From Paucibacter aquatile (GTDB lineage: Bacteria; Pseudomonadota; Gammaproteobacteria; Burkholderiales; Burkholderiaceae_C): a stretch of 64,000 nucleotides of DNA. The stretch lies in NCBI RefSeq assembly GCF_002885975.1, contig NZ_POSP01000003.1, positions 3,472,001-3,536,000 on the forward strand. Direction: 5' to 3'. The notes beneath the pieces are model-generated. The model made no database searches, was not told the origin of the DNA, and was given only the letters and a program-made list of their open reading frames with translations. The translations under genes were made by a program, and so were the position numbers. Positions 17,518 to 27,500 of the stretch are shown here, in pieces (within the stretch, counting starts at the first letter, position 1; each line of letters begins with the position of its first letter).

Positions 17518-17657
17518 GGTGTCTGTCTCCTTGGAGGGGCGGGTCACGCTCAGGGAAGGCGGCGCGACCCGCGGAACATCGAGACCGCTGGCGGGCTTGC
17601 TGCCTTTTGGGGCATCGTGCACCACTGCCGTCTTCTTGGGCACCATTTTGGAACTTA

Positions 17658-17673
17658 TTGCAATCGATTGCAA
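17658..17673. promoter_or_regulatory. LacI-family operator O1
   Basis: TTGCAATCGATTGCAA is a perfect 16-bp palindrome with the central CG dyad typical of LacI/PurR-family sites. It lies 141 bp before the TonB receptor start codon and between it and the lacI-type gene. A second partial copy lies 68 bp away at 17726. Confidence 0.8.
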
Positions 17674-17725
17674 ACAAGGGAAAACGCGTATCTGCCTTGA
17701 AGCAACAAGGTTTCTACAAAACTTA

Positions 17726-17741
17726 TTGCAATCGATCGTCA
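17726..17741. promoter_or_regulatory. LacI-family operator O2 (imperfect)
   Basis: TTGCAATCGATCGTCA matches 13 of 16 positions of the perfect operator at 17658-17673 and shares the flanking AACTTA on its left. It overlaps the stop codon of the regulator gene. The 68-bp centre-to-centre distance could allow looping. Confidence 0.5.
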
Positions 17742-18860
17742 GGCGGCGCTGCGCCGGACGATCAGGCTCACGCCGAGGGTGCGTGAGGGGCTGCGCTCGC
17801 CGCGCAGCTGGGCCATCAGCGTGGCCACGAGTTCGGCCCCGGCTTCGGCCACCGGCTGGTGCACGGTGCTCAGCGGCGGGTCGCAGTAAGCGGCCAGAGG
17901 CATGTCGTCATAACCGACCACTGCCACGTCTTCCGGCACGCGCCGGCCCGCCGCGCGCAGGGTGTGGATGGCCTGCAAGGCCAGCAGATCGCTGCAGGCC
18001 ACCACGGCGTCGAAGGCCGGCGCTTGCGGCAGCCAGCGTTCCAGCGCCGTACGGGCACCGCCGGGCTCAAACGGCAGGGCCAGTTCCAGCGCGGGGTCGG
18101 CCTGCAGGCCGGCTTCGCGCAAGGCCTGCTGGTAGCCCTCGCGGCGCAGCCAGACCTCGGGCAGGGCGGCGTCACCGAGGAAGGCAATGCGGCGCCGGCC
18201 CAGCTGCAGCAGATGGCGGGTGGCTTGCAGGCCGCCGTCGGTGTTGTCGCCGCCCACGGTGCAGTACAGCTGTTGGGGCATCGCTCCACCCCAGACCACC
18301 AGGGGCAGCTGGCGTGCGGCCAGGGCGTTGAGCTGGTCGTGATGGCGCCACTGGCCCACCATGATCACGCCGATGGCCTTGCCCGAGTCGTAGAACTGCG
18401 CGGCCAGGTCCAGGTGTTCGGCGTCCACGCGCGAGAGCAGCATGTCGTAGCCCTGGTCCGTCAGGGCATCGGCAATGCTGCCCACCAGGGCCAGGAAGAA
18501 GGGGTCGGAGATGTGCTGGCGCGAAGCCGCCTCGAAGGGCACGACCACCGCCACGGTGCGGTTCTTCTGCAGGCGCAGGTTCTGGGCGCCAAGGTTGATC
18601 GAATAGTTCAGCGAGCGGGCCAGCTCGGCCACGCGTTGGCGCGTCTCGGCATTGACCAGCTTGCTGCCGCTCAGCGCGCGCGACACGGTGGACACCGACA
18701 CCCCGGCCAGGCGGGCGATGTCGGCCATTTGCAGGCGGCGTTGTTCGGCCAGACCGCCCGCGGCGGCGGTGCGCGGCGCCGGGCTGGCGGCGGGAGATTC
18801 AGCGGCAGCCTCGGCCGGCGGCGAAGCCGGTGAGGCCGAAGGCAAGGAGCGCTTGGACAT
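17739..18860 (-). CDS. LacI-family transcriptional regulator of the sucrose regulon
   Basis: A 373-residue DNA-binding repressor. An Ala/Pro/Ser-rich extension of about 45 residues precedes the helix-turn-helix MADIARLAGVSVSTVSRALSG and the hinge helix LNYSINLGAQNLR. The periplasmic-binding-protein-like effector domain follows (NRTVAVVVPFEA to the C-terminus). The start is placed at 18860; a later start at the HTH is possible because the extension is low-complexity. It lies directly upstream of the receptor-kinase-permease-phosphorylase genes, with the palindromic operator between them. Confidence 0.92.
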   Translation of the reverse strand: MSKRSLPSASPASPPAEAAAESPAASPAPRTAAAGGLAEQRRLQMADIARLAGVSVSTVSRALSGSKLVNAETRQRVAELARSLNYSINLGAQNLRLQKNRTVAVVVPFEAASRQHISDPFFLALVGSIADALTDQGYDMLLSRVDAEHLDLAAQFYDSGKAIGVIMVGQWRHHDQLNALAARQLPLVVWGGAMPQQLYCTVGGDNTDGGLQATRHLLQLGRRRIAFLGDAALPEVWLRREGYQQALREAGLQADPALELALPFEPGGARTALERWLPQAPAFDAVVACSDLLALQAIHTLRAAGRRVPEDVAVVGYDDMPLAAYCDPPLSTVHQPVAEAGAELVATLMAQLRGERSPSRTLGVSLIVRRSAA

Positions 18861-19189
18861 GGGCCGGGATTGTGCCGCAGCCCCCGTGGGCCCTGCGGGA
18901 TCGGGGCGAGCTGCGCAGCCATCCGCCAGGGCCGGCGGCCACGCGAAGCATCGCCTGTGGGTCCGAAAAGCAAGGCCGATGCGAGCTGCGCTTCTGTTGT
19001 GGGCGCAGATCGCGCCGTTCGGCGGGCCGCCGTCCTGTCCGCCGCGCCCGGGCGTTCCACCCGCTGCGCCTTTCGCCCCAACCCCAGCAAACACGGGGTC
19101 TGTACGGTGGAATTGCAATGTTAAGCATTGTTAAGATTTGCTGCGGTTTCAATTTGATACACCTATCGCCCAGCTCTGAGGCCCCGGAT
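18861..19189. other. Divergent intergenic region with an AT-rich patch
   Basis: This spacer separates the LacI-family gene from the glycosyltransferase gene. Most of it is GC-rich and featureless. Positions 19110-19165 are notably AT-rich and hold two TGTTAAG repeats at 19119 and 19129, in 10-bp phase, with an overlapping imperfect palindrome CAATGTTAAGCATTG. It probably holds the glycosyltransferase promoter, but no clear -35/-10 pair could be chosen. Confidence 0.4.
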
Positions 19190-20290
19190 ATGTCGCTCGC
19201 CAGCCCTGCTTCCAGCCCCGCGCTCACCATCGTTCACGTGGTGTTTTCTTCGCGCATCGCCGGCGGCGAACGCCATTGCATCGATCTGGCCCAAGCCCAG
19301 GCCGCGCTCGGACACCGAGTGCACGTGATCGGCAGCCGCGGTTCGGCCGTGGCCGGCGAGCTGGGCCCCGGCATCCAGTTCCATGGCCTGGCCCTGCCGC
19401 TCTTGCGTGCTTGCCGCGTGCGCCGTCTGGCCCGTCGCCTGGGCGCCGATGTCTGCCACGGCCACCTGGGCCCGGCCTGCAAGGCGGTGGCCGCAGTGCG
19501 CGGCGCGGCCCGTGTGGCCACCCTGCATGTCGGCTACAAAGCCCATCACCATGCCCGCCAGGACGGCCTGATCTGCGTCAACCGCACGCAGGCCCAGCAG
19601 CTGCCGGCCTTCGACGGCGCGGTCAGCGTGATCCACAACTGGGCGCCCGAGCGTGCGCCCGCGCCCCTGTCGCTGTGCCTGCGCCGCGAGCTGGGCTTGC
19701 GCCCCGACCAGCCCCTGGTCGGCTCGGTCGGGCGCCTGCATCCGAGCAAGGGCATGGACTTGCTGATCCAGGCCTTCCGCGACCACGCGCCGGCCGATGC
19801 CGCTCTGGCCATCCTCGGCGAAGGCAAGGACCTGGAGGCCTTGCAGCGCCTGCGCGGCGGTGATGCCCGCATCCATTTGCTGGGTTACCGCGCCGATGTT
19901 GAACAGGCCTTGCAGTCCATGGATCTGTTCGTGTCACCCTCGCGTGAAGAGGCTTTCCCGCTCGCCATCCTGGAGGCGATGCGCGTCGGCCTGCCCATTC
20001 TGGCCACGGCGACTCAAGGCCCTTCGGAGATGCTGGCTCAGCAGCCGGCCACCCTGGTGCCAGTGAACGATGTTGTGGCCCTGGGCCGGGCGCTGCGTGA
20101 ACGGATCGAGGCCTTGCGCGCGCTGCCCGGCCAGGCCGTGGACCGCCAGCGGGTCGAGTATTGCCTGCAGGCCTACCAGCGCCCGCAGGCTGTGGCCCGT
20201 GTGATCGCTTTCTACCGCGATGTGCTCAGCCGGCGTGCCAAGGCGCCGCGAATGCAGCCGCGTCTGCGGAGCGGCGCGGCCCATGTTTAA
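19190..20290 (+). CDS. GT4-type glycosyltransferase
   Basis: A GT-B fold glycosyltransferase of 366 residues. The N-terminal half begins LTIVHVVFSSRIAGGERHCIDLA with the acceptor-side glycine loop. The C-terminal half has VGSVGRLHPSKGMDLLIQAF and the nucleotide-sugar motif SREEAFPLAILEAM, an EX7E element. GAGG stands eight bases before the ATG. It overlaps the next gene by 8 bp, so the two are a coupled pair. Acceptor and donor sugars cannot be read from the sequence; a role in cell-surface glycan or glycolipid assembly is likely. Confidence 0.88.
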   Translation: MSLASPASSPALTIVHVVFSSRIAGGERHCIDLAQAQAALGHRVHVIGSRGSAVAGELGPGIQFHGLALPLLRACRVRRLARRLGADVCHGHLGPACKAVAAVRGAARVATLHVGYKAHHHARQDGLICVNRTQAQQLPAFDGAVSVIHNWAPERAPAPLSLCLRRELGLRPDQPLVGSVGRLHPSKGMDLLIQAFRDHAPADAALAILGEGKDLEALQRLRGGDARIHLLGYRADVEQALQSMDLFVSPSREEAFPLAILEAMRVGLPILATATQGPSEMLAQQPATLVPVNDVVALGRALRERIEALRALPGQAVDRQRVEYCLQAYQRPQAVARVIAFYRDVLSRRAKAPRMQPRLRSGAAHV

Positions 20291-21224
20291 GCGGCCGCGC
20301 ACCGATTTCTGGCAGGTCGGCATCGTGCCGGCACCGATTGAGGCGCTCGACGCCACCCGTTTGCAGGCCCTGGCCGGTGCCATCACCTGGCTGCCTTCGG
20401 CCGGGCCCTGGCGCTATCTGGCCGATCCCTTTGGCCTGCGTCGTGGTGACACCCTGCATGTCTTCGTCGAGGCCTTCGACTACCGGACCAAGCACGCCGT
20501 GATCGAGCGCCACGAGCTGGGCGCGGCCGATCTGCAGTGGCGCAGCCGGCGTACCGTGCTGGCCCGGCCTTTTCATCTGTCCTACCCCCAGGTCTTTGAG
20601 CATGAAGGTGCCACGTTCATGGTGCCCGAGAGTGCCCAGGCCGGTGAGGTGGCGCTCTACCGCGGTGACGACAGCCTGAACCACTGGCAGCGCGAATGCG
20701 CCCTGCTCAGCGATCTGCCGGTGGCCGACGCCTCGCTGATCGAGCACCAGGGCCGTTGGTGGATGTTCTTCTCCCTGGTGGGGCCGGGCGCGCGCGACCA
20801 GCGCGAGCTGCATCTGGCCCATGCCCCGGCGCTGACCGGGCCCTGGAAGCTCCATGCCGGCAACCCCATCCGCGTCGACCGCAGCGGCGCGCGCCCGGCG
20901 GGCCGGCCCTTCCACGCCGCCGATGGCGCGGTGATGCTGCCGGTGCAGGACAGCTCGCGCACCTATGGCGGCGCCACCCGCATGCTGCGCTTCGAGCAGT
21001 TGGGCCTGGACCGCGTGCACTGCGCCCCCACCGGGCTGCATCTGCATGGTGCCCTCGCGCGCGCCGATCATGCAGACGGCTTGCACACCCTGTCCGCCTG
21101 TCAAGACCTGACCCTGATCGATGTCAAGCGCTTCGACCACTCGCGGGCCAAGCAATGGCTGGATTTGAAGCGCCGAGCCCGCCGCCTGATCGGCCGTCCG
21201 GCACCACTGCCGCCCTTCGTCTGA
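20283..21224 (+). CDS. Five-bladed propeller protein, GINT1 N-terminal-like
   Basis: A 313-residue protein whose repeated strand pattern (WRYLADPFGLRRGDTLHVFVEAF, SYPQVFEHEGATFMVPES, ADASLIEHQGRWWMFFS) resembles the GH43-like five-bladed propeller called the glucosamine inositolphosphorylceramide transferase N-terminal domain. Acidic residues sit at blade starts as in GH43 folds. The start at 20283 overlaps the glycosyltransferase stop by 8 bp. In other bacteria such proteins occur with glycosyl or formyl transferases in surface polysaccharide loci; the reaction here is not known. Confidence 0.65.
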   Translation: MFKRPRTDFWQVGIVPAPIEALDATRLQALAGAITWLPSAGPWRYLADPFGLRRGDTLHVFVEAFDYRTKHAVIERHELGAADLQWRSRRTVLARPFHLSYPQVFEHEGATFMVPESAQAGEVALYRGDDSLNHWQRECALLSDLPVADASLIEHQGRWWMFFSLVGPGARDQRELHLAHAPALTGPWKLHAGNPIRVDRSGARPAGRPFHAADGAVMLPVQDSSRTYGGATRMLRFEQLGLDRVHCAPTGLHLHGALARADHADGLHTLSACQDLTLIDVKRFDHSRAKQWLDLKRRARRLIGRPAPLPPFV

Positions 21225-21241
21225 TCTGAGGGCGGAACCAC

Positions 21242-21262
21242 GGCGCCACCGGCGCTGGCGCC
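21242..21262 (+). terminator. Possible hairpin after the glycosyltransferase pair
   Basis: GGCGCCA and TGGCGCC form a perfect 7-bp stem with a 7-base loop, 18 bp after the stop codon of the propeller gene. No U-tract follows, so termination by this alone is uncertain. Confidence 0.3.
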
Positions 21263-21330
21263 GCGAGAAAGCCACACCGTGCCGCTGTGGCATGCCTGCA
21301 AGTTAGCCCTGCGCCGGTGGGCGGCGTACC

Positions 21331-23550
21331 ATGGCCTGCAGTCTTACCCGGAGCGAGCAGGCTGAAGTGCAAACCTTGACCCGACTCGCGTCGCTCGACG
21401 CCCAAGCCCTCTGTGCCTCTCTCGACCACGCCTTCATGGGCCTGGTCTGGGTCGATGGCCAGGGCTGCATCCGCCACGCCAACCGTTTCTTCCTCGAGCG
21501 CGCCGTGCCGGCCGATCGGCTGGCGGACTGTTTTCCCGACATTCTGGACAGCTGCTGGCAAGCCTTGCTCGACCCCAGCCGCGGCGCCCAGCGCGAGAGC
21601 TTTCATGCCCAGCTGCGCCTGGCTGCCGGTGGCTTGGCAAGTTATGAGTTGCAAGTCCAGGCCCAGGGCCAGGAGCCGGCGCAGGCCGGGGCTGTGCCCG
21701 GCGTCCTGACCCTGCTGGCCCTGCGCCCCATGGACGAGCGGGGTGAGCGCGAAAGCGTGGCCATCCTGCAGCGCCAGGTGCTGGAGGCCGTGGCCTTGGG
21801 GCGGCCGCTGCCCGTGGTGATGGATCTGCTGTGCCGGCGTGTCGAGTCGCTGGCGCCGGATGTGATCTGCTCGGTGCTGGCGGTCGATGCCCAGGGGCGG
21901 CTGCGCCCGCTGGCTGCGCCGAGCCTGCCGTCCAGCTACAGCAATGCGCTGGACGGCCTGCCCATCGGCCCGGCCGTGGGTTCCTGCGGCACGGCGGCCT
22001 GGCGCAAGCAGGCGGTAGAGGTGCGCGACATCGCCGAGGACCCGCTCTGGGCCGATTACAAAGGCCTGGCCTTGTCGGTGGGCTTGGGGGCGTGTTGGTC
22101 CACGCCCATCCTGCTCGACGGCACGCGTGTGGCCGCGACCTTTGCGCTCTACTACCGCGAGTCGCGCGAGGTGGCGCCCTTCCACCGGCGCATGGTCGAG
22201 GCCTGCGCCCAGCTCTGCAGCGTCGCGCTCAAGCACGACGAGCATCTGCGCCAGATCGAGCGCCTGGCCTATTTCGACGGCGTCACCGGCCTGCCCAATC
22301 GCAGCCTCTTCCACGACCGCCTGGGCCAGGCCCTGCCGGTGGCCATGCTCAGCGGCAGCCCGGCCGCGCTCCTGCTGCTGGACCTGGACCGCTTCAAGAC
22401 CGTCAACGACAGCTTTGGCCACGCGACGGGCGACGAGGTGCTGCGCCAGGTCGCGGCCCGCTTGCAGGCCTGCCTGCGCGAAGCCGACACCCTGGCCCGC
22501 TTCGGCGGCGATGAGTTCGTCGCCTGGCTGCCCGGCTGCAGCGGCAGCCAGGCCATGCAGGTGGCTGACAAGCTGCTGGCCGCCTTGCAGCCGCCCCTGC
22601 AACTGCCCAATCAGGCGCCCTTGCTGATCAGTGCCAGCATCGGCATCAGCTGCTTCCCCGAGGACGGCCAGGACCCCGAGCTGCTGTTCAAGAACGCCGA
22701 CATCGCCATGTACGAGGCCAAGCGCGCCGGCCGCAACTGCGCGCGCTTCTTCCTGCCGGCCATGAACCAGGCCCTGGATGAGCGTGTGGCCTTGGAGGGG
22801 GCGCTGCGCCAGGCCCTGTCCACCCAGGCCCTGCGCCTGCATTACCAGCCCAAGCTGCGCTTGAGCGACCGTGCGGTGGTGGGCGCCGAGGCCTTGTTGC
22901 GCTGGACCGATCCGCAGCGTGGCGCGGTGCCACCGGACAAGTTCATCCCGGTGGCCGAGGAATGCGGCCTGGTCAATGCGCTGGACGCCTGGGTGCTGGA
23001 GGCCGCCTGCGAGCAGCTGGCCCGCTGGCGCGAGCAGGGCGTGGCCATCCGCGCGGTCTCGGTCAATGTCTCGCCCACCCGCTTCCAGCAGGACGATGTG
23101 GCCGCGCATGTGGCTTCGCTGCTGGCGCGCCACGGCCTGCGGCCCGAGCAGCTGACATTGGAGGTGACCGAGCGCCTGCTGCTGGATCACGACCCGCGCA
23201 CCGCCGGGCAGCTGGCCAAGCTCTTCGCCATGGGCGTGCGGCTCTCGCTCGATGATTTCGGCACCGGCTACTCCAGCCTCAGCTACCTCAAGCGCCTGCC
23301 TGTCAGCGAGCTCAAGCTGGATCGCAGCTTTGTGCGCGATCTGGAAACCGATGCCGACGACCGCGCCCTGGCCAGCGCCGTACTGGGCATCGGCCGGGCC
23401 CTGGGCCTGGCCGTGGTGGCCGAGGGCGTGGAGACCGAGGGCCAGCGCCAGATCCTGATCGAGCTCGGCTGCGAGGAGGCTCAGGGTTATTGCTTTGGCC
23501 GACCCATGCCCGTGGCCGATCTGGAGGCCTGGTTGGCGGCGCCGCGCTGA
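21331..23550 (+). CDS. PAS-GAF-GGDEF-EAL c-di-GMP signalling protein
   Basis: A soluble 739-residue bifunctional candidate. A PAS-like region (about 25-135) is followed by a GAF domain (about 150-300, IGPAVGSCGTAAWRKQAVEV). The GGDEF domain has an intact GGDEF motif with I-site READ five residues upstream. The EAL domain has EALLRW, DDFGTGYSSL, KLDRSFV and AEGVET, so phosphodiesterase residues are intact. Both activities are therefore possible. The start codon is uncertain: no strong ribosome site precedes 21331. The gene is convergent with the response-regulator gene, 22 bp apart. Confidence 0.92.
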   Translation: MACSLTRSEQAEVQTLTRLASLDAQALCASLDHAFMGLVWVDGQGCIRHANRFFLERAVPADRLADCFPDILDSCWQALLDPSRGAQRESFHAQLRLAAGGLASYELQVQAQGQEPAQAGAVPGVLTLLALRPMDERGERESVAILQRQVLEAVALGRPLPVVMDLLCRRVESLAPDVICSVLAVDAQGRLRPLAAPSLPSSYSNALDGLPIGPAVGSCGTAAWRKQAVEVRDIAEDPLWADYKGLALSVGLGACWSTPILLDGTRVAATFALYYRESREVAPFHRRMVEACAQLCSVALKHDEHLRQIERLAYFDGVTGLPNRSLFHDRLGQALPVAMLSGSPAALLLLDLDRFKTVNDSFGHATGDEVLRQVAARLQACLREADTLARFGGDEFVAWLPGCSGSQAMQVADKLLAALQPPLQLPNQAPLLISASIGISCFPEDGQDPELLFKNADIAMYEAKRAGRNCARFFLPAMNQALDERVALEGALRQALSTQALRLHYQPKLRLSDRAVVGAEALLRWTDPQRGAVPPDKFIPVAEECGLVNALDAWVLEAACEQLARWREQGVAIRAVSVNVSPTRFQQDDVAAHVASLLARHGLRPEQLTLEVTERLLLDHDPRTAGQLAKLFAMGVRLSLDDFGTGYSSLSYLKRLPVSELKLDRSFVRDLETDADDRALASAVLGIGRALGLAVVAEGVETEGQRQILIELGCEEAQGYCFGRPMPVADLEAWLAAPR

Positions 23551-23572
23551 GCGGGGCAGCCCGAGGACGGAT

Positions 23573-24562
23573 TCACAACTCCCACTGCGGGTGCAGCTGG
23601 CGCAGGCGGTTCAAGGCCATGGCCGCCGCCGAGGTGCGGGTCTCGACGCCGAGCTTGGCGAAGACGCGCTCCAGATGTTTTTTCACCGTGGCCGGGCTGG
23701 CGCCCAGGATGTCGCCAATGTCGCGGTTGATCTTGCCCTTGACCACCCAGTAGAGCACCTCGGCCTCGCGCGCGGTCAGGCGGAAGTTCAGGCCCATGGC
23801 TTCGATCAGGGCGGCGTCGCTCTGCTCGCGCATGACCAGCAGGCATTCATCGCCTTCGTCCAAGTTCTCCAGGCCCGAGGGGTGCAGGGCAAAGCTGAGG
23901 CGGCGAGCGCCTTGCTCATGCTGAAAGCGCGGTGGCTCGCGTAAGTGCTCCTGAGCCCTGAGCGGCTGCTGCGCCAGCCATGCGCGCACCGGCGCGGGCA
24001 GCAGGCCGCCGGGCTCGGCCGGGAAGTGGCGCTGCAGCAGTTCGCGCGCCAGCGGTGTCTGCCACATCAGGCGGCCGTCACTGAGGCGCACGGTGACGCT
24101 GGCGTAGCCGAAGGCATCGAGCGCGCGCCGCGTCTGCACGGCGCCCTGGGCTTGCGCGGCCGCGCGCAGATGGACCTGCATGCGCGCCAGCACCTCCTTG
24201 GGCTTGATGGGCTTGGTCACATAGTCGGCGCCGCCCGCTTCGAGCGCGGCCACCAGATGCTCGGTCTCGGTCAGGCCGGTCATGAAGATCAGCGGGATGC
24301 CGGCCGTGGCCGGGGTGGCCTTGAGTCGACGCGCCAGCTCAAAGCCATCCATGCCGGGCATCACCGCGTCCAGCAACACGATGTCGGGCTGGGCCTGGCG
24401 CGCGCGGGCCAGGGCCGCCTCGCCGCTGGTGGCGACGAAGACGGTGTAGCCCGATTCATCGAGCGCGTCGTGCAAAAGGGCCAGGTTGTCCGGCACATCG
24501 TCAACGATCAACACGCGCTCGCTGCGCGGCCCCTCCGTGCCGCTGAATGTCGGCGTCAGCAT
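23573..24562 (-). CDS. LuxR-type response regulator
   Basis: A 329-residue regulator with an N-terminal receiver domain (RVLIVDDVPDNLALL, phospho-acceptor Asp in DIVLLDAVMPGMDGF, Lys in VTKPIKPKEV), a linker of about 110 residues without recognised fold, and a C-terminal LuxR helix-turn-helix (LTAREAEVLYWVVKGKINRD, ATVKKHLERVFAKLGV). Its start overlaps the end of the sensor kinase gene by 7 bp, so they are a cognate pair. By position between the urea transporter and urease it may control nitrogen or urea genes (inference). Confidence 0.92.
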   Translation of the reverse strand: MLTPTFSGTEGPRSERVLIVDDVPDNLALLHDALDESGYTVFVATSGEAALARARQAQPDIVLLDAVMPGMDGFELARRLKATPATAGIPLIFMTGLTETEHLVAALEAGGADYVTKPIKPKEVLARMQVHLRAAAQAQGAVQTRRALDAFGYASVTVRLSDGRLMWQTPLARELLQRHFPAEPGGLLPAPVRAWLAQQPLRAQEHLREPPRFQHEQGARRLSFALHPSGLENLDEGDECLLVMREQSDAALIEAMGLNFRLTAREAEVLYWVVKGKINRDIGDILGASPATVKKHLERVFAKLGVETRTSAAAMALNRLRQLHPQWEL

Positions 24563-27500
24563 GGCGCATCCTCCAGGTTCAGCAGCATGGCTTCGAACTG
24601 GAACTGCCGCGCCTGCTCGCGCAGCTGCTCCACACGAGGCTGGCAGTCGTGCTGGCTGGCTTGCATGCGGTCCAGGGCGGCCAGCACGCCGCGGTAGTGG
24701 CCCAGCTCCAGGGCCTCGCGCAGGGCCGGCAGGTGCTCAGCGGGCAAGGGCGTCTGCTTCAGCGGCAAGGCTGCCGGCGCTTCCGTGGCTTGATCCAACC
24801 ACTGCAGCGTCAAAGCCTGGCCCAGCCAGTCCAGCAGCTCGGCATGGCGCACCGGCTTGGTGATGAAGTCGACGGCACTGATGCCGCCCTCATGCTCCTG
24901 GCCTTTCTCGAAGGCATTGGCCGAGACGATGGCCACGCGTGGCGGCTGGGGCAGGCTCAGGGCGCGCAGGCGGCGCAGGGTCTCCCAGCCGTCGATGCCG
25001 GGCATGGCCAGGTCCAGCAGGACGGCGTCAGGCCGCAGGCCGCCGCTGACGATCAGGTCCAGCGCATCATGGCCGCTGCTGGCGCTGCGCAGCTCAAAGC
25101 CCAGCGGCGCCAGCAGCTCGATCAGCAGCTGGCGGTCGGCCTCTTCGTTGTCGACCAGCAGCAGCAGGCGGCGCGGCCCGGCATAGCCCAGACGCGGGCG
25201 GGGCGCGCGCGCGGGCGGCAGGGCGCTGTCCGGCAAGGCCGGCAGGAACAGGCGCACGCTGAACACCGAGCCCTGGCCCGGCGTGCTGCGCGCGTTCAAC
25301 TCGCCGCCCATCAGCCGCGCCAGCATCTGCGCCATGGTCAGGCCCAGGCCAGCGCCGACGGTGGCACCGGTGCCGCGGCTGCTGCCGCGGGTGAAGGGCT
25401 CGAAGATGCGCGCCAGCTCGGCCGCGTCCAGGCCGGGGCCGCTGTCCTCCACCTCGATCAGGGCCAGCTCGCGGGCATGGCGCACGCGCAGGGTGACCCG
25501 ACCCCGCGGCGTGAACTTGATGGCATTGCCGATCAGATTGATCAGGATCTGGCGCAGCCGCCGCTCGTCGCCGCGCACGCAGGCCGGCAGCTCGCCCTGC
25601 ACTTCAAAGCGGAACTGCAAGCCCTGGGCGGCAGCCTGGGGCTCGAACATCTCGGCCAGCTCGTGCATGCAGTCTTCGAAGCGCAGGGGCGCCAGCTCCA
25701 GGCTCAGGCGGCCGGCTTCGATGCGGGCCAGGTCCAGGGTGCCGTCGATCAGGCTCAGCAGGTGCTCGCCGCTGCGCTTGATCACCTGCACGGCCTGGCG
25801 CCGGCGCGGCGGCAGCTCGTGCGTGTCCTCGGCCATCAGCTGGGCATAGCCGAGGATGCTGTTGAGTGGCGTGCGCAGCTCGTGGCTGATGGCGCTGACG
25901 TAGCGGCTCTTGGCCTGGTTGGCGGCCTCGGCCGCGGCTTGCGCGCGCTCGGCCAGCACGCGGGCCGCTTGCAAGGCCTCGTCGGTGCGGCGGTGCGAGG
26001 CGATCTCGCGCATCAAGGCCTCGGTCTGGCGGTTGGATTCTTCTTGCGCCACCTCGCGGCTCTGGTGGGCCAGCACCAGCCACCATGCGGCAATGCCCAG
26101 GCCCAGGCTCAGCAGCACATAGGCCTTGAGGAAGCCGGCGCGCAGGCTGGCCGGCGTTTCGCCGGATCCCAGGCTTTGCAGCTCCTGGTGGTAGAGCAGG
26201 CCGAACAGCGCCGCCAGCAGGGGCAGCAGCACGCCCATCAGCAGCAGGAAGTGGCCCAGGCCTTTGTCCAGCACCGGCCAGAGCGGCCGCGGCAGCAGGC
26301 GGCGCAGCGCGCCCGACCATTGGGCCGAGAGCCGGGCCTGGGGCTTGCAGAGATCACCGCAGCGCGCGTCCAGGCTGCAGCAGAGCGAGCAGATGGCGCC
26401 CTGGTAAGCGGGGCATTGGGCCATGTCCGGGCCTTCGTACTCGCGCTCGCAGATCACGCAGCGGCGCGCGCGCAGGGGGCGGCCTTCGTCTGGGTCTTCG
26501 CCGAACGGTGCACGCGCCAGGTAGTAGCGCCCGCGTGTGGCCCAGGCGATCAAGGGCGAGGCGAGCAAGGCCGTCACCAGGGCGATCAGGGCCGAGAAGG
26601 CCTGTGCATCCGGCCCGAACAGGCCCAGGTGGGCGCTGACCGACAGCGCCGAGGCCAGGGCCATGGCGCCCACGCCGACCGGGTTGACGTCGTAAAGGTG
26701 GGCGCGCTTGAACTCGATGCCCGGCGGCGACAGCCCCAGGGGCTTGTTGATCACCAGATCGGCCACCACGGCCATGATCCAGGCGATGGCCACATTGCCG
26801 TACAGGCCCAGCACAGCGCTCAAGGCCTCGAAGACATTCATCTCCATCAGCAAGAAGGCGATCAAGGTGTTGAACACCACCCAGACCACCCGCCCCGGGT
26901 GGCTGTGCGTCAGGCGCGAGAAGAAATTGCTCCAGGCCAGCGAGCCGGCATAGGCATTGGTGACATTGATCTTGAGCTGCGACACGATCACGAACAGGGC
27001 CGTGGCCGCCACCGCCCAGCCGTAGTGCGGGAACACATACTCGTAGGCGGCCAGGTACATCTGGTTGGGGTCCACCGCGCGCTCGGCCGGCACGGCGTGG
27101 CTCAGCGCCAGCCAGGCCAGCAAGGCGCCGCCCAGCATCTTGAGCACGCCCAGCAGCACCCAGCCCGGCCCGCCCACCAGCACCGCCGCCCACCAGCGCC
27201 GCCGCTGCGCCGGCGCGGCATTGGCCGGCAGGGCGGGCATGAAGCGCAGGTAGTCGGCCTGTTCGCCCATTTGCGTGATCAGGGCAATGCCCACGGTCAG
27301 CGCCGCACCAAAGTGGCGCAACTCGAAGCCGGCCGTGCCCGAGAGCGCGCCAGCATGGTGCAGAGCACCGGCAAAGGCCTGCGGCTCTTGCCACAGCACC
27401 GCCGCGAAAGGCAGCAGCAGCAGGACCAGCCAGAGCGGTTGCGTGATCAGCTGCAGGCGGCTGATGACCGACACACCGTGGGTGACCAGGGGAATCACCA

